Below, one piece after another: positions 50,567 through 63,750 of a DNA stretch of 64,000 nt. The notes under the pieces were generated by a model that was not told the origin of the DNA, did no database searches, and saw nothing but the letters and a program-made list of their open reading frames with translations. This DNA is from Micromonospora chersina (GTDB taxonomy: Bacteria; Actinomycetota; Actinomycetes; Mycobacteriales; Micromonosporaceae): assembly GCF_900091475.1 (NCBI RefSeq), contig NZ_FMIB01000002.1, positions 4,650,001 to 4,714,000 of the forward strand, read 5' to 3'. Positions within the stretch are counted from its first letter, which is position 1; every line of letters starts with the position of its first letter. The position numbers and the translations under genes were made by a program.

Positions 50567-50637
50567 TGGTGGAAATGTCACCGCAAGGCTCCCGTTACCC
50601 GGTCACGGCCCGTACCGTGGACGACACGGGAGGTGCC

Positions 50638-51120
50638 ATGTCGACGGTGACGGTTTCCGCATTCATCGAAGCGCAGGACGTCGACGTCTGGCGGCTCCTC
50701 ACCGATCTCCCGGCGCGTGCCGACTGGCTGTCCGCGGTCGGCGACGTCGAGGTTCTCAACCCCGGCGACCTCGGGCCCGGCACCGCCTGGCGGGAGACCC
50801 GGGTCCGGCCGGACGGCGTCGCCGAGGCGGAGGAGTTCCTGGTGGTCGAGGCCGCCGCCCCGGCACGGCTGGTGCTCAGCTCGCGGGGTGCGGGCGCTGA
50901 CTACCGGATCACCTGGACGCTGCGCGCCGTCGAGCGCCGGCGGCGCGGCTGCACCGAGGTCACCGTCGAGCACGAGGCGGTGCCGACCCGCCCGTACGGC
51001 CGGGTGCTGGCCCTGATCCTCGGCGGCCTGGCCGCCCGGGCCGTGGAGGGCGCCCTCCGCCGCGACCTGGCCGACCTGGCGCTGGCCGTCGGGCCCGCCC
51101 GGTCCGCCGAGGCCGCCTGA
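50638..51120 (+). CDS. SRPBCC-family (START-like) protein
   Basis: A 160-residue helix-grip protein of the polyketide cyclase/START-like superfamily. Its N-terminal block is VTVSAFIEAQDVDVWRLLTD, with the typical ADWLSAVGDVEVLNPGDLGPG segment. A central beta-sheet (YRITWTLRAV, TEVTVEHEAV) and a long C-terminal helix (LADLALAVG) complete the fold. It binds hydrophobic ligands in a cavity, but the ligand is unknown. GGGAGG precedes the ATG by about four bases. Confidence 0.8.
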   Translation: MSTVTVSAFIEAQDVDVWRLLTDLPARADWLSAVGDVEVLNPGDLGPGTAWRETRVRPDGVAEAEEFLVVEAAAPARLVLSSRGAGADYRITWTLRAVERRRRGCTEVTVEHEAVPTRPYGRVLALILGGLAARAVEGALRRDLADLALAVGPARSAEAA

Positions 51121-51207
51121 GCCGACCCGCTGACCCGACCCGAGCGGGGTCGGCCGGTGCGGGGCCCGGGAGCCGCCGCTGGGTAGGGTGCCGGGCGGAG
51201 GTACGGC

Positions 51208-52461
51208 ATGGGGAAGCCCTCGGGGCGGCGGATCGTGGTGGCGGTCGTGGCGGTGCTGGCCGTCGCGGCGGCGGCCGCCGTGGTCCTGCGGGTCCTCGCG
51301 CCCGCCGAGGTGGAGACGGTCGCCCGGGGCGCGTACCCGGCCGCGCCCACCCCGCCGGTCGGCGTGATCGGCCGGCTGCCGGTGGCGCCGCTGGTCGTGG
51401 ACGGCCGGCTCCGCGTCTACGCGGGCGCCCGCCAGGTGTACGCCGACCAGCCGGTCTCCGGGAAGCACCGGGTCACCCCGTTCTGGTCGTACCGCCGCTG
51501 GCCGGCGAAGTTGGTCGGTGTGCTCGCCGAGGGCACCACGGTGGTGAGCCGCTGGTCCGACGGGAAGCTGGTGGCGCTGGACGCGCGTACCGGGCGGGTC
51601 GCCTGGCGGGCCGACGGCCCCGCGCCGGGCGCGGTGCCGAAGCCGCGCCGCACCTACGCCGCCACGGTCTGGGACCCGGCGGGGCTGCACGTCACCCGGG
51701 CCGCCGACGGCCGTGCCGTGCTGATCGCCGCGGGCCCCGGCGCGGTCGGCGGGTACGCCCTCACGGACGGCCGCCGGCTGTGGCGGGCCGAGGTGGGGCG
51801 GGGCTGCCGCGCCGACGTGGGCACCACGGCCGACGGCGAGGTGGTCGGCGTGGACTCGTGCGCCGGGCCGGCCGCTGTCGAGTTCCGGGACGCCGCGACC
51901 GGCGCGGTGCGGACCCGCTGGCGGCCTCCGGACGCCCCGGGCCGGCTCGTGGTGACCCCGGTGGGCTGCCGGGACGGGCGCTCGTCCTGTCGGGGGCTGC
52001 GTACCTCGGGGCGCGGCGACGAGGCCGGCCGGGGCTGGCTGGTGGTCGGCGCGGCCGAGCCGGTGGCCGCCCCCGCCCTCGACGGCCCGGACGCCGAGCT
52101 GGACGGCGAGCGCGCGGTGGGCACCGCGGGCGGCGTGGTCACCGGGCGCTCCGCCCGCACGGGCGAGGAGCTGTGGCGCCGGGCCGACCTCGGGCCGGTC
52201 CGGATCCTGGCGGTCGAGCCGGGCCGGGTGCACCTGCTGACCGAGGGGCGGGACCTGGTCACCCTCGACCCGGTGACGGGCGCGGAGCGGTCCCGGTTCG
52301 CCATGGACATCGGCCGGGACGGGACCGGCTGGCAGCCGGGCCGGGCGCACGCGGCTGGCGGCTACGTGGCGGTGGAGCGGCTCCGCGAGCGCGCCGGTCC
52401 GGACGACGACGACCAGGGCTACTTCCTGATGGCCGAGCCGGTGCTGCTGGCCGCGACCTGA
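51208..52461 (+). CDS. Membrane-anchored PQQ-like beta-propeller protein
   Basis: A 417-residue protein with one N-terminal anchor helix (IVVAVVAVLAVAAAAAVVL, ~9-28) and an extracellular propeller of repeated blades. The blades carry motifs such as LVALDARTGRVAWRADG, ALTDGRRLWRAEVG, TGRSARTGEELWRRAD and LVTLDPVTGAERSRF. Four Cys residues lie in one region (~200-270). No quinone-cofactor residues are evident. Function is unknown. The gene 57286-58710 codes for a similar protein. GGAGG precedes the ATG. Confidence 0.8.
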   Translation: MGKPSGRRIVVAVVAVLAVAAAAAVVLRVLAPAEVETVARGAYPAAPTPPVGVIGRLPVAPLVVDGRLRVYAGARQVYADQPVSGKHRVTPFWSYRRWPAKLVGVLAEGTTVVSRWSDGKLVALDARTGRVAWRADGPAPGAVPKPRRTYAATVWDPAGLHVTRAADGRAVLIAAGPGAVGGYALTDGRRLWRAEVGRGCRADVGTTADGEVVGVDSCAGPAAVEFRDAATGAVRTRWRPPDAPGRLVVTPVGCRDGRSSCRGLRTSGRGDEAGRGWLVVGAAEPVAAPALDGPDAELDGERAVGTAGGVVTGRSARTGEELWRRADLGPVRILAVEPGRVHLLTEGRDLVTLDPVTGAERSRFAMDIGRDGTGWQPGRAHAAGGYVAVERLRERAGPDDDDQGYFLMAEPVLLAAT

Positions 52462-52534
52462 CCCGCATGAAACGGACAAATGGTACGATTCTCCACGGTT
52501 GCCCGCACGCCAGGTCGACGGGACGACCCGAGGC

Positions 52535-52577
52535 GTCCGGGGCCGGTCCGTAGGGGGTTGACGGACCGGCCCCGGAC
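52535..52577. terminator. Bidirectional terminator between a propeller gene and hisC
   Basis: A perfect 17-bp stem (GTCCGGGGCCGGTCCGT) with a 9-base loop, between two converging stops. Confidence 0.8.
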
Positions 52578-52583
52578 CTGCCG

Positions 52584-53687
52584 TCAGGCCAGCGCGGCCT
52601 CCGCGGCGGCCAGGAAGGCGTCGTTCTCGGCCGGCGTGCCGATGGTGACGCGCACCCCGTCACCGGGGAACGGCCGGACGATCACGCCGCGCGCCTCGCA
52701 CGCCTTGCCGAACTCCACGGCCCGGTCGCCCAGCGGCAGCCAGACGAAGTTGGCCTGGCTGTCCGGCACGTCCGGGACGAACTTGCGCAGCGCCTCGGTG
52801 ACCCGGTCCCGCTCGGCGACGACCAGCGCGCACCGCCGCTCCACCTCGTCGGCCTGGGCCAGCGCGGCCAGCGCGCCCGCCTGCGCGGCCATGCTGGTGG
52901 AGAAGGGGGTGACCACCTTGCGCACGGCGGCGGCCACGGTGGGCGCGGCGACCAGCCAGCCGATCCGCAGGCCGGCCAGGCCCCACGCCTTGGACAGGGT
53001 GCGCAGCACCGCGACGTTCGGCCGGTCCAGGTAGGTGAGGCCGTCCGGCACCTCCGGGTCGGTGACGAACTCCCGGTACGCCTCGTCGATCACCACGAGC
53101 ACGTCGTCCGGCACCGCGTCGAGGAAGCGGTCCAGCTCGGCCCTGCGGACCGCCGTGCCGGTCGGGTTGTTCGGGTTGCAGACCAGGACCATCCGGGTCC
53201 GGTCGGTCACGGCCGCCGCCATCGAGGCCAGGTCGTGGCCGTGGCCGGCGTCGTTCGGCACCCGCACGCTTGTCGCGCCGCTGGTCGCCGCGATGATCGG
53301 GTACGCCTCGAAGGACCGCCACGAGTACAGCAGCTCGTCGCCGGGGAGGCAGGTCGCCCGGACCAGGTGCTCGGCCAGCGCCACCGAGCCGCAGCCGGTG
53401 GCGATCCGGTCGGCGTCCACGCCGTACCGCTCGGCGAGGGCCTGGCGCAGCGCCACCACACCCATGTCCGGGTAGCGGTGCGAACCCGCCACCGCCTCGG
53501 CGACCGCCTCCACCACGCCGGGCAGCGGGCCGTACGGGACCTCGTTGCTGGCCAGCTTGATCGCCTCGGGCAGGCCCAGCTCGCGGGCCAGGTCGGCCGG
53601 GCTGCGCCCGGGCACGTAGTTGGGCAGCGCGTCCAGGTCGGCGCGGGTGAGCCGCAGCGGAGGCTGGTGACGTCCGGTGTCGGTCAT
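52584..53687 (-). CDS. hisC: HisC-like (histidinol-phosphate/aromatic) aminotransferase
   Basis: PLP-dependent class II aminotransferase; 367 residues. NYVPGRSP and LASNEVPYGPLP at the N-terminus, NPNNPTGT near 182, DEAYREFV near 211, and LSKAWGLAGLRIGW with the PLP Lys near 239 are all in place. The ending RPFPGDGVRVTIGTPAEN is typical of HisC/Pat enzymes. It is the last gene of hppD-rdd-rdd-hisC, joined by overlapping stop-start codons. The product of tyrosine transamination is the HppD substrate, so an aromatic aminotransferase (Pat) role is more likely than histidine synthesis (inference). Confidence 0.88.
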   Translation of the reverse strand: MTDTGRHQPPLRLTRADLDALPNYVPGRSPADLARELGLPEAIKLASNEVPYGPLPGVVEAVAEAVAGSHRYPDMGVVALRQALAERYGVDADRIATGCGSVALAEHLVRATCLPGDELLYSWRSFEAYPIIAATSGATSVRVPNDAGHGHDLASMAAAVTDRTRMVLVCNPNNPTGTAVRRAELDRFLDAVPDDVLVVIDEAYREFVTDPEVPDGLTYLDRPNVAVLRTLSKAWGLAGLRIGWLVAAPTVAAAVRKVVTPFSTSMAAQAGALAALAQADEVERRCALVVAERDRVTEALRKFVPDVPDSQANFVWLPLGDRAVEFGKACEARGVIVRPFPGDGVRVTIGTPAENDAFLAAAEAALA

Positions 53688-54658
53688 GGGGTGTCTCCCG
53701 GGGGGTTGGCGCGGTCGCGCGGGGCGGTACGGGTGTCGGGCCGGGTGCGGGGGAGCTGGACCACCACGGTCTGCGCCCGCTTGTCGTGCAGGGCCTGGCG
53801 CAGCGGCTGGTCGAAGAGCGGGGAGACCGCGTCGACGAACTGGAGCAGCAGGCCGAGGCCGCAGCAGTACCAGAGCAGGGTGGGCAGGCCGAGGGTGCTC
53901 CAGCGCCGGGTGGCCCGGCCGAACCCGAGCGGCTGGTCCGCCTCGACCGGCACGGCCCGGACGCCCACGAGCCGCTTGCCGAAGGTCTGTCCGCGCGCCG
54001 CCATCGAGGGCACCTCGTAGGCGAACCACAGCGCGGTGGCGATCAGCAGGATGGCGATCTGGAGCCCGGCGGCCTGCTCGCCCGGCTGGGGCAGCCCCTC
54101 GGTGGAGGTGTCCCCGGCCAGGGACCGGCGCACCGACTCGCGCAGGTACGGCGAGATCTCCTCGACGTAGCGCCAGACGAACCAGCCGTTGACGACGACG
54201 TTGAGCAGGAACACCACGCCGAGGTCGATGAGACGGGCGACCAGCCGGGCGCCGTACGAGGCGAGCGGCAGCCCGTGCGGTCGCGGCGCCGGCGGACGTC
54301 CCGGCCAGCCCGGGTACGGCCAGCCCGGCGGCGGCCCCTGCTGGCCGGGTGGGCCCGCCCAGGGTCCCGGCTGCCCCGGCTGACCCGGCCACGGCTGGCC
54401 CGGGCCACCGGCCGGCGGCCCCGACCACGGCCCGGGGGCCGGACCGCCGGGTTGCGCGCCGGTCACCGGGGCCGGCTGGCCCGGGTGCGACGCGGCGGCG
54501 GGGGCCGCTGCGGCGGCGGGGGCCGGCTCGGGCGGCGGCGGTCCGTCGGGCGGGGTGGCGTCGACCGGGATCGGCGCGCCGATCCACCCCTCGCCGTCCC
54601 AGTACCGGCGGGTCTCGGGATCGGCGGGGTCGACGTACCAGCCGGGCTGCACACTCAC
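53684..54658 (-). CDS. DUF2510-RDD membrane protein
   Basis: A 324-residue protein. Residues ~5-26 are a DUF2510 motif (PGWYVDPADPETRRYWDG). A Pro/Gly-rich linker runs to about 130. The RDD domain follows with SYGARLVARLIDLGVVFLLN (helix 1), an AIAILLIAT-like helix, the GQTFGKRLVGVRAV motif and a further helix. RDD proteins have been linked to ion and small-solute exchange. The gene overlaps its neighbours on both sides (GTGA with the second RDD gene, ATGA with hisC), so it is translated with the tyrosine-catabolic genes. Confidence 0.85.
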   Translation of the reverse strand: MSVQPGWYVDPADPETRRYWDGEGWIGAPIPVDATPPDGPPPPEPAPAAAAAPAAASHPGQPAPVTGAQPGGPAPGPWSGPPAGGPGQPWPGQPGQPGPWAGPPGQQGPPPGWPYPGWPGRPPAPRPHGLPLASYGARLVARLIDLGVVFLLNVVVNGWFVWRYVEEISPYLRESVRRSLAGDTSTEGLPQPGEQAAGLQIAILLIATALWFAYEVPSMAARGQTFGKRLVGVRAVPVEADQPLGFGRATRRWSTLGLPTLLWYCCGLGLLLQFVDAVSPLFDQPLRQALHDKRAQTVVVQLPRTRPDTRTAPRDRANPPGDTP

Positions 54659-55368
54659 GGTGCAACCTTAACGACGACCGTTCCGGCGAACTTGTCGTGC
54701 AGGCACTGCTGCCAGGGCTTGTCCCAGAGCTGCCAGAAACCGTCGAGGTAGTTGGCGAACGGAACCAGCGCGCCGGCGACGAACTCCACGAGGTACCGCT
54801 TGCCGAGCATGCCCCGGGTGAGCGCGGCGTTCGGGTCGAGCGGGACGATGCGCAGCTTCATCACCTTCTTGCCGAGCGTCTGCCCGCTCCGGCGGGCGTA
54901 CTCGACGTGGTAGAGCCAGTAGAAGACGAGCATGAGCGCGAGGACGCCGAACTCGGCGAGGAGCACGGGCAGGAAGAAGTCGGTCATGGCCGTGCCGAAG
55001 TCGGGCCCGGCCACCGTGCCGTCCGGCCCGGGCGGCGGCAGGTCGTCGACCATCCTGACGACCATCCAGACGAAGACCGGCGCGAAGAGCACCATGGCGA
55101 CCCCGGTCGCCACCAGGCCGTCGATCAGCCACGCCACCAGCCGATCGCCGAAGCCCGCCAGCGGCTGCCCGCCGGGGGCCAGGGGAGGCGGCACGAAGGC
55201 GGCGTGCGGGGCGTACCCCGGGGGTGGCGGGGGGTAGCTCGGCAGCCCGGCGTACGTGGGCGGGGTGTGCTGCGCCGGCGGCAGGTACGGCCCGGACGGC
55301 GGCGCGAAGCCGCCGCCCGCGGGCGGGGGCCCGGCGGGCGGCGGAGACGCTGGTTGAGGCTCGGTCAC
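54655..55368 (-). CDS. RDD-family membrane protein
   Basis: A 237-residue protein with a Pro-rich N-terminal tail of about 70 residues. The RDD domain begins FGDRLVAWLIDGLVATGVAM and has four helices and the conserved RRSGQTLGKKVMKLRIVPLD segment near 160-179. It is a paralogue of the adjacent RDD gene, which it overlaps by GTGA. It starts 10 bases after the hppD stop. Role unknown; export or uptake of an aromatic acid or ion is conceivable from context only. Confidence 0.85.
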   Translation of the reverse strand: MTEPQPASPPPAGPPPAGGGFAPPSGPYLPPAQHTPPTYAGLPSYPPPPPGYAPHAAFVPPPLAPGGQPLAGFGDRLVAWLIDGLVATGVAMVLFAPVFVWMVVRMVDDLPPPGPDGTVAGPDFGTAMTDFFLPVLLAEFGVLALMLVFYWLYHVEYARRSGQTLGKKVMKLRIVPLDPNAALTRGMLGKRYLVEFVAGALVPFANYLDGFWQLWDKPWQQCLHDKFAGTVVVKVAP

Positions 55369-55378
55369 GCGGACAGTG

Positions 55379-57216
<1,838 letters not shown>

Positions 57217-57272
57217 CCGAGAAAGCGGCGCGACACGGCCGTTCGGGGGGCCGGCGCAGCGGTGGTCGTCGC

Positions 57273-57278
57273 TACCGT
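57273..57278 (+). promoter_or_regulatory. -10 box TACCGT for a leaderless propeller gene
   Basis: TACCGT seven bases before the GTG at 57286. It argues against a start eight codons upstream. Confidence 0.5.
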
Positions 57279-57285
57279 GTGCGGT

Positions 57286-58710
57286 GTGAAGGGCCTTGGC
57301 GTACGCGGCTGGTTGCTGCTGGGGCTCATCACCGTGGTCGTGCTCGCCGCCACCGGTGTGTGGAACCCGTTCCCCGCCATCTGGGACTGGGTCGACCGGA
57401 GCAAGCCGATCTCCGAGCCGGACGTCGTCTGGCAGCAGCGGGTCGGCGGCACCCCGAAGAGCGTCACCATCGCCGGCGACACGGTGATCGTCGAGCAGCG
57501 CACCCGGGTCGAGGCGCGCAGCCTGGCCAACGGCGCGCAGCTCTGGGAGCGCAAGGCCGACTGGGCCGCGGTGGCCGGCAGCGACCGGGACCCGGTCGTG
57601 GCCGTGGGGAAGCTCCTGGACAAGGGGTACGAGGTGCTCGACCCCACCACCGGGGTGGTGCGCCGCCGCGACGAGCGGGCGATCGCCGTCTGGACGTACC
57701 GCAACCTCCTGCTCGACGCCTACTGCGTGCAGCCCACCGACTGCACCCTGCGCGCCTGGGAGCCGCGCGGCACCGCGCCGCGCTGGAGCGCGTTCCTGCC
57801 CGGCGTGCACAGCGGGGTGCTCGCCGACAACCCGGAGCTGCTGGGCACCCGGCGCCTGGGCGCGCCGCGGATCGACGAGGGGGTGGCCGGGCCGGAGTCG
57901 GTCCCGCCGCTGCTCGGCTTCCCGGTCGACGGCCGGGTGCACGTGGTGGACACCGCCACCGGCCGGGTGCTCCAGAACGTCGAGCCGGGCCGCGAGGAGC
58001 GGCTCGCGGTGGTCGGTGGGCGCCTGCTCCGGATCTCCGCCACCTCCCGGGACGGCACCTGCTACTTCGTCCTCACCGCTGTCGACCCGGCGACCGGGCA
58101 GCAGGTGTGGCGCCGCAACGGGGTCAACCTGCGGACCGCCGACTACGCCGGCTGCGTGCAGCGGGAGGACCCGCAGGGCGCCCGCAACGTGCTGCTCGGG
58201 GTCGCCCCGGACGGGCGCGAGGCGGTCCTCGACGGGTACGACGGCCGGCTGCTCCTCGTCGGCGCGGAGGGCGAGAAGGTGCTCGCCGTCGACGACCGCT
58301 ACGCGGTGGTGCGCAGCGCCGACAAGCGCTCGCTGTTCGGCCGGGAGCTGACGGCCGACGGCACCCGGTGGACCCGGCCGGCCGGCGGCAGGAGCGGCGC
58401 CGCGCTGACCCCGTACGCGGCGCTGATCGCCGAGGAGAAGCCGTCCCGGCTCATCGCGCTCGAACCGCGCAGCGGTCAGGAACTGGTCCTGCTGCGCACG
58501 TCGGCGAACGCCCTGGCGGTCGGTCCGCACGGCATGATCATCGGCGAGGGCCGGGAGATCGGGTACGTCCGCTGGGGCGCCGGCGCCGCCGAGCTGCCCC
58601 CGCCCGACGAGGGCGCGGTGCCCGCGCCGGACCCGGGCGACACCTGGCGCCCCCCGACCGACCAGGGCAGCTGCGGCCCGAAGAACGAACTCTGCGCCGA
58701 CGGCAAGTGA
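57286..58710 (+). CDS. Membrane-anchored PQQ-like beta-propeller protein
   Basis: A 474-residue protein with an N-terminal anchor helix ([18 protein letters not shown], ~8-25) and an outward-facing propeller. Blade motifs are visible, for example [44 protein letters not shown] and [13 protein letters not shown]. Several Cys are present ([30 protein letters not shown]), which suggests disulfides and an exported domain. It resembles the protein encoded at 51208-52461 in plan. The start is set by TACCGT. Confidence 0.78.
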   Translation: MKGLGVRGWLLLGLITVVVLAATGVWNPFPAIWDWVDRSKPISEPDVVWQQRVGGTPKSVTIAGDTVIVEQRTRVEARSLANGAQLWERKADWAAVAGSDRDPVVAVGKLLDKGYEVLDPTTGVVRRRDERAIAVWTYRNLLLDAYCVQPTDCTLRAWEPRGTAPRWSAFLPGVHSGVLADNPELLGTRRLGAPRIDEGVAGPESVPPLLGFPVDGRVHVVDTATGRVLQNVEPGREERLAVVGGRLLRISATSRDGTCYFVLTAVDPATGQQVWRRNGVNLRTADYAGCVQREDPQGARNVLLGVAPDGREAVLDGYDGRLLLVGAEGEKVLAVDDRYAVVRSADKRSLFGRELTADGTRWTRPAGGRSGAALTPYAALIAEEKPSRLIALEPRSGQELVLLRTSANALAVGPHGMIIGEGREIGYVRWGAGAAELPPPDEGAVPAPDPGDTWRPPTDQGSCGPKNELCADGK

Positions 58711-58773
58711 CGCCGGGTGAGAGCGGCGTCCCAGGACGCACCCGGCGGGTGCCACCGATCGACGGCTCTGCCC

Positions 58774-58779
58774 TAGGCT
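58774..58779 (+). promoter_or_regulatory. -10 box TAGGCT for the leaderless fumarase gene
   Basis: TAGGCT eight bases before the ATG at 58788. It rules out the much longer in-frame reading upstream. Confidence 0.5.
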
Positions 58780-58787
58780 TTTCCGTC

Positions 58788-60455
<1,668 letters not shown>

Positions 60456-60472
60456 CCTTCGACGTACGCGAA

Positions 60473-60508
60473 AGGGGGCGTCGGGTGGGATCCCACCTGG
60501 CGCCCCTT
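60473..60508 (+). terminator. Terminator hairpin after the class I fumarase
   Basis: Nested inverted repeat: GGGGCG/CGCCCC outer arms around the perfect palindrome GTGGGATCCCAC, ending in CTTCG. Confidence 0.6.
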
Positions 60509-60534
60509 CGTCATGCCGTCTGCTTGTCGACATC

Positions 60535-60572
60535 GGTGCGCCCGCCCGGGTCAGGGCCCGGGCGGGCGCACC
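60535..60572 (+). terminator. Second strong hairpin between fumarase and the AfsR-like gene
   Basis: A perfect 16-bp stem GGTGCGCCCGCCCGGG with a 6-base loop. It isolates the regulator gene from upstream transcription. Confidence 0.65.
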
Positions 60573-60724
60573 GCCCCCGTCGGATGCCGTGCCCGGCAAC
60601 CCAGCACGAGTCTCCGGCCTGGTGCTGTCGATCCGCTATCACGCCGCTATCACCCGGCCGCCGCGAGCGGTGACCGGCGGGTTACGCTGCTGGAAGTTCC
60701 ACAAAGAGGCGTGCGGGGGCACAG

Positions 60725-63706
60725 ATGCGGTTCGGGATCCTGGGGCCGCTGCGGGTCGGCGACGGCGAGTCCACCATCACGGCGGGTCGTGATCGGACAC
60801 TGCTGGCCATGCTGTTGCTGCGGGCCGGCCGGGTGGTCCCCGTCGAGGAACTCGTCGACGCCATCTGGGAGGAGCGCCCACCGGCGACCGCCCGGACCCA
60901 GCTCCAGATCTGCGTGTCGCGGCTGCGGCAGCGCTTCGTCGCGCTCGACCTGCCGCCGGAGATGATCGTCACCGATCCGGTCGGGTACGGCATCCGGGTC
61001 GCACCCTCCGACCTGGACGCCGAGGTCTTCGCCCAGACCGCCGAGGCCGGCCGGTCGGCGGTCGACGCGGGGCAGCCGGCCGACGCCAGCCGCCACTACC
61101 GGTCCGCGCTGGCGCTCTGGCGGGGGTCGGCGCTGAGCGGGATCGCGAGCCGGAGCGTACGCCGACGGGCGCAGGCGCTCGACGAGCAGCGGCTGACCGT
61201 GCTGGAGGAGTGCGTCGAGGTCGAGCTGCGGCTGGGCCGGGCGGCCGACCTGATCGACGAGCTCAGCGAGAGCGTGGAACGCAATCCGCTGCGGGAGCGG
61301 CTGCGCGGCCAGCTGATGCTGGCCCTCTCCGCGGTCGGCCGCCAGGCGGACGCGCTCACCGTCTACCGGGAGGGGCGCCGGATCTTCGCCGAGGAACTCG
61401 GCATCGAACCGGGCACGGCGTTGCAGGAACTGCACCAGCGGGTGCTCGCCGGGGACCTGGCCCTGACGGGGCCGCCGCGACCGGCTTCCGGCCCGATCCG
61501 GGCGCTGCCCCGGGCGATCAGCGACTTCACCGGCCGGCAGGACACACTGGCCAGGCTGGTCAAGGAGATCGAGGAGCACGACGCCCGGATCCACCTGATC
61601 GACGGGATGGCCGGCACGGGCAAGACCACCCTGGCCGTGCACCTGGCGGCGGCTCTGGCCGGCCGCTACCCGGACGCCCAGGTCTTCATCGACCTGCACG
61701 GGCACAGCGAGCGCGAGCCGGTCACCCCGGCGGCGGCCCTGGCCGCGCTCCTCCGCCAGCTCGGGGTGCCCGCCGCGGGCATCCCCGCCGACGCCGACGA
61801 GCGGGCGGCCCTGTGGCGCAGCGAACTGTCCGGCCGGCGGGCCATCGTGGTGCTCGACAACGCGGCCAGCGCGGTCCAGGTGGCGCCGTTGCTGCCCAAC
61901 GGCCCGGACTGCCTCACGCTCATCACCAGCCGGCGCCGGCTCACCGGCCTCGACGGCGGCCGGCCGTCCTCGCTGGCGGTGCTCGACCCGGACGAGGCGG
62001 TCGAGTTGCTCGCCCGGGTGGTCGGCGTGGACCGGGTCGCCGCCGAGCCGGAGGCGGCCGCCGAGGTGGTTCGCCGCTGCGGCCACCTGCCGCTCGCCAT
62101 CCGGCTGGCCGGGGCGCGGCTGGCGCACCGGCCGCGGTGGCGGGTCCGGGACCTGGCGGACCGGCTGGCCGCGGGCCGGAACCCGCTGATCGAGCTGTCC
62201 GTCGGGGAGCGCTCGGTGGGGCAGGCCTTCGACCTGTCGTACGCGCAGCTCGACCCGGCCGCGCAGCGGCTGTTCCGGCTGGTCGGCGTGCATCCCGGGG
62301 CGTTCTTCGACCATCAGGTGGGTGCCGCCGTCGCCGACCTGCCACTTGCCGACGCGCAGGACCTGCTGGACGGCCTGGTGGACGCCCACCTCCTGGAGGA
62401 GCCCGACCCCGGCCGGTTCCGCTTCCACGACCTGGTGCGGGACTTCGCCCGGCAACTGCTCGACGGAGCGGGGCGGCCCGGGGAGCGGGCCGAGGCGGTG
62501 CGGCGGCTCCTCGACCACCACCTGCACGCGGCGTACGCGATCTCCCGCCAGATGGAGCCGGCGGCCAGCCGCGCCGCCCTGGTGCTGCCCGAGCCGCCCC
62601 GACCCGACCTGGTGGCCGTCTGCGAGACCGAGGGCCCGGCGTGGTTCGAACGCAACCGGGCCACGCTGCCGGCGCTGGTCCGGCTGGCGGCCGACGAGGG
62701 CCTGCTCGCGCACTGCTGGCAGCTCGCCCGGGTGAGCTGGTACTTCCTCTTCAGCCGGGGCCACCTGGACGAGCTGATCGACACCCACACCGTCGGCCTG
62801 CGCGCCGCCGAGCGGTGCGACGACGAGGCCGCCGTGGCCACCACCCGCAACTACCTGGCCTCCGGGCTGTTCCGGCTCGGCCGCTTCCCGGAGGCGATCG
62901 ACCTCATGGAGGGCGCCCTCCAGATCCGCCGACGGCTGGGCGACCGCGAGGGCGAGGCCACCGTCCGGCGCAACCTCGCCATCGCGTACGGGGCGAACTG
63001 GCAGCTGGCGCCGGCCCTGGCGCACCTGGACGCGGCGCTGGACCTGGCCCGTTCCACCGGGCAGCCGGCCGCCGTGGCGGCGCTGCTGAACAACCAGACA
63101 GTGGTGCTGCTGGCCTGGGGCCGGTACGCCGAGGCGCAGGCCGTCTCCCGCCGGCACCTCGCCCTGGGCCGGGAGGTGGGTGACCTGAACAGCGTGCGCA
63201 ACGCGATCGGTCACCTGGGCGCCGCGCGGGCCCGGCTCGGCGACCTCTCCGGCGCGCTGCGGTTCCTGCGGCTCGCGCTGCGGCTCAAGCGCCGGGAGGG
63301 CAACCGCTTCGGCGAGGGCGAGGTGCTCAACGAGCTGGGCGTCATCGAGCGGAAGCTGGGGCGGCCGGAGGCCGCGGCGGCCCTGCACCGGGAGGCGTTG
63401 ACCGCGGTGACCGCCTCGGGGGACCGGGTGCTCGGCTGCCTCTCCCGCAACCTGCTGGCCCGGGCCCTGCTCGAACAGGGCGACGTGCGGAGCGCGCTCG
63501 ACCTCTACCGCCGGGTGCTCCAGGACGCGGTCCGGCTGCGGGCCCGGCACGAGGAGGCCGAAGCGCTGGCCGGCATCGCCCGCTGCCAGCGCCCCACCGA
63601 CCCGGCGGCCGCCCGCTCGCACGCGACCCGGGCCCTCGACCTCCTCCGGCAGCTCGACGCGCCGGAACGGGACGAGGTGGCGGCGCTGCTCGCCGAGTTG
63701 GGCTGA
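60725..63706 (+). CDS. AfsR-like SARP-STAND transcriptional regulator with TPRs
   Basis: A 993-residue regulator. It has an OmpR-like DNA-binding domain ([14 protein letters not shown], to ~95), a BTAD domain to ~250 ([21 protein letters not shown]), and an NB-ARC ATPase with P-loop [11 protein letters not shown] near 296-306, [17 protein letters not shown] and [12 protein letters not shown]-terminal TPRs run from about 690 to 990. The plan is that of AfsR-type activators of secondary metabolism. Two hairpins separate it from the fumarase upstream. Targets are unknown; the flanking fumarase genes and the type III PKS locus are candidates (inference). Confidence 0.92.
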   Translation: MRFGILGPLRVGDGESTITAGRDRTLLAMLLLRAGRVVPVEELVDAIWEERPPATARTQLQICVSRLRQRFVALDLPPEMIVTDPVGYGIRVAPSDLDAEVFAQTAEAGRSAVDAGQPADASRHYRSALALWRGSALSGIASRSVRRRAQALDEQRLTVLEECVEVELRLGRAADLIDELSESVERNPLRERLRGQLMLALSAVGRQADALTVYREGRRIFAEELGIEPGTALQELHQRVLAGDLALTGPPRPASGPIRALPRAISDFTGRQDTLARLVKEIEEHDARIHLIDGMAGTGKTTLAVHLAAALAGRYPDAQVFIDLHGHSEREPVTPAAALAALLRQLGVPAAGIPADADERAALWRSELSGRRAIVVLDNAASAVQVAPLLPNGPDCLTLITSRRRLTGLDGGRPSSLAVLDPDEAVELLARVVGVDRVAAEPEAAAEVVRRCGHLPLAIRLAGARLAHRPRWRVRDLADRLAAGRNPLIELSVGERSVGQAFDLSYAQLDPAAQRLFRLVGVHPGAFFDHQVGAAVADLPLADAQDLLDGLVDAHLLEEPDPGRFRFHDLVRDFARQLLDGAGRPGERAEAVRRLLDHHLHAAYAISRQMEPAASRAALVLPEPPRPDLVAVCETEGPAWFERNRATLPALVRLAADEGLLAHCWQLARVSWYFLFSRGHLDELIDTHTVGLRAAERCDDEAAVATTRNYLASGLFRLGRFPEAIDLMEGALQIRRRLGDREGEATVRRNLAIAYGANWQLAPALAHLDAALDLARSTGQPAAVAALLNNQTVVLLAWGRYAEAQAVSRRHLALGREVGDLNSVRNAIGHLGAARARLGDLSGALRFLRLALRLKRREGNRFGEGEVLNELGVIERKLGRPEAAAALHREALTAVTASGDRVLGCLSRNLLARALLEQGDVRSALDLYRRVLQDAVRLRARHEEAEALAGIARCQRPTDPAAARSHATRALDLLRQLDAPERDEVAALLAELG

Positions 63707-63737
63707 GCGATCATCTGCGCGTCGCCGCGCGGCGGGG

Positions 63738-63743
63738 CAGGAT
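63738..63743 (+). promoter_or_regulatory. Weak -10-like box CAGGAT before fumC
   Basis: CAGGAT seven bases before the GTG. It has the leaderless spacing but a non-consensus first base. Confidence 0.25.
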
Positions 63744-63750
63744 GGAACGC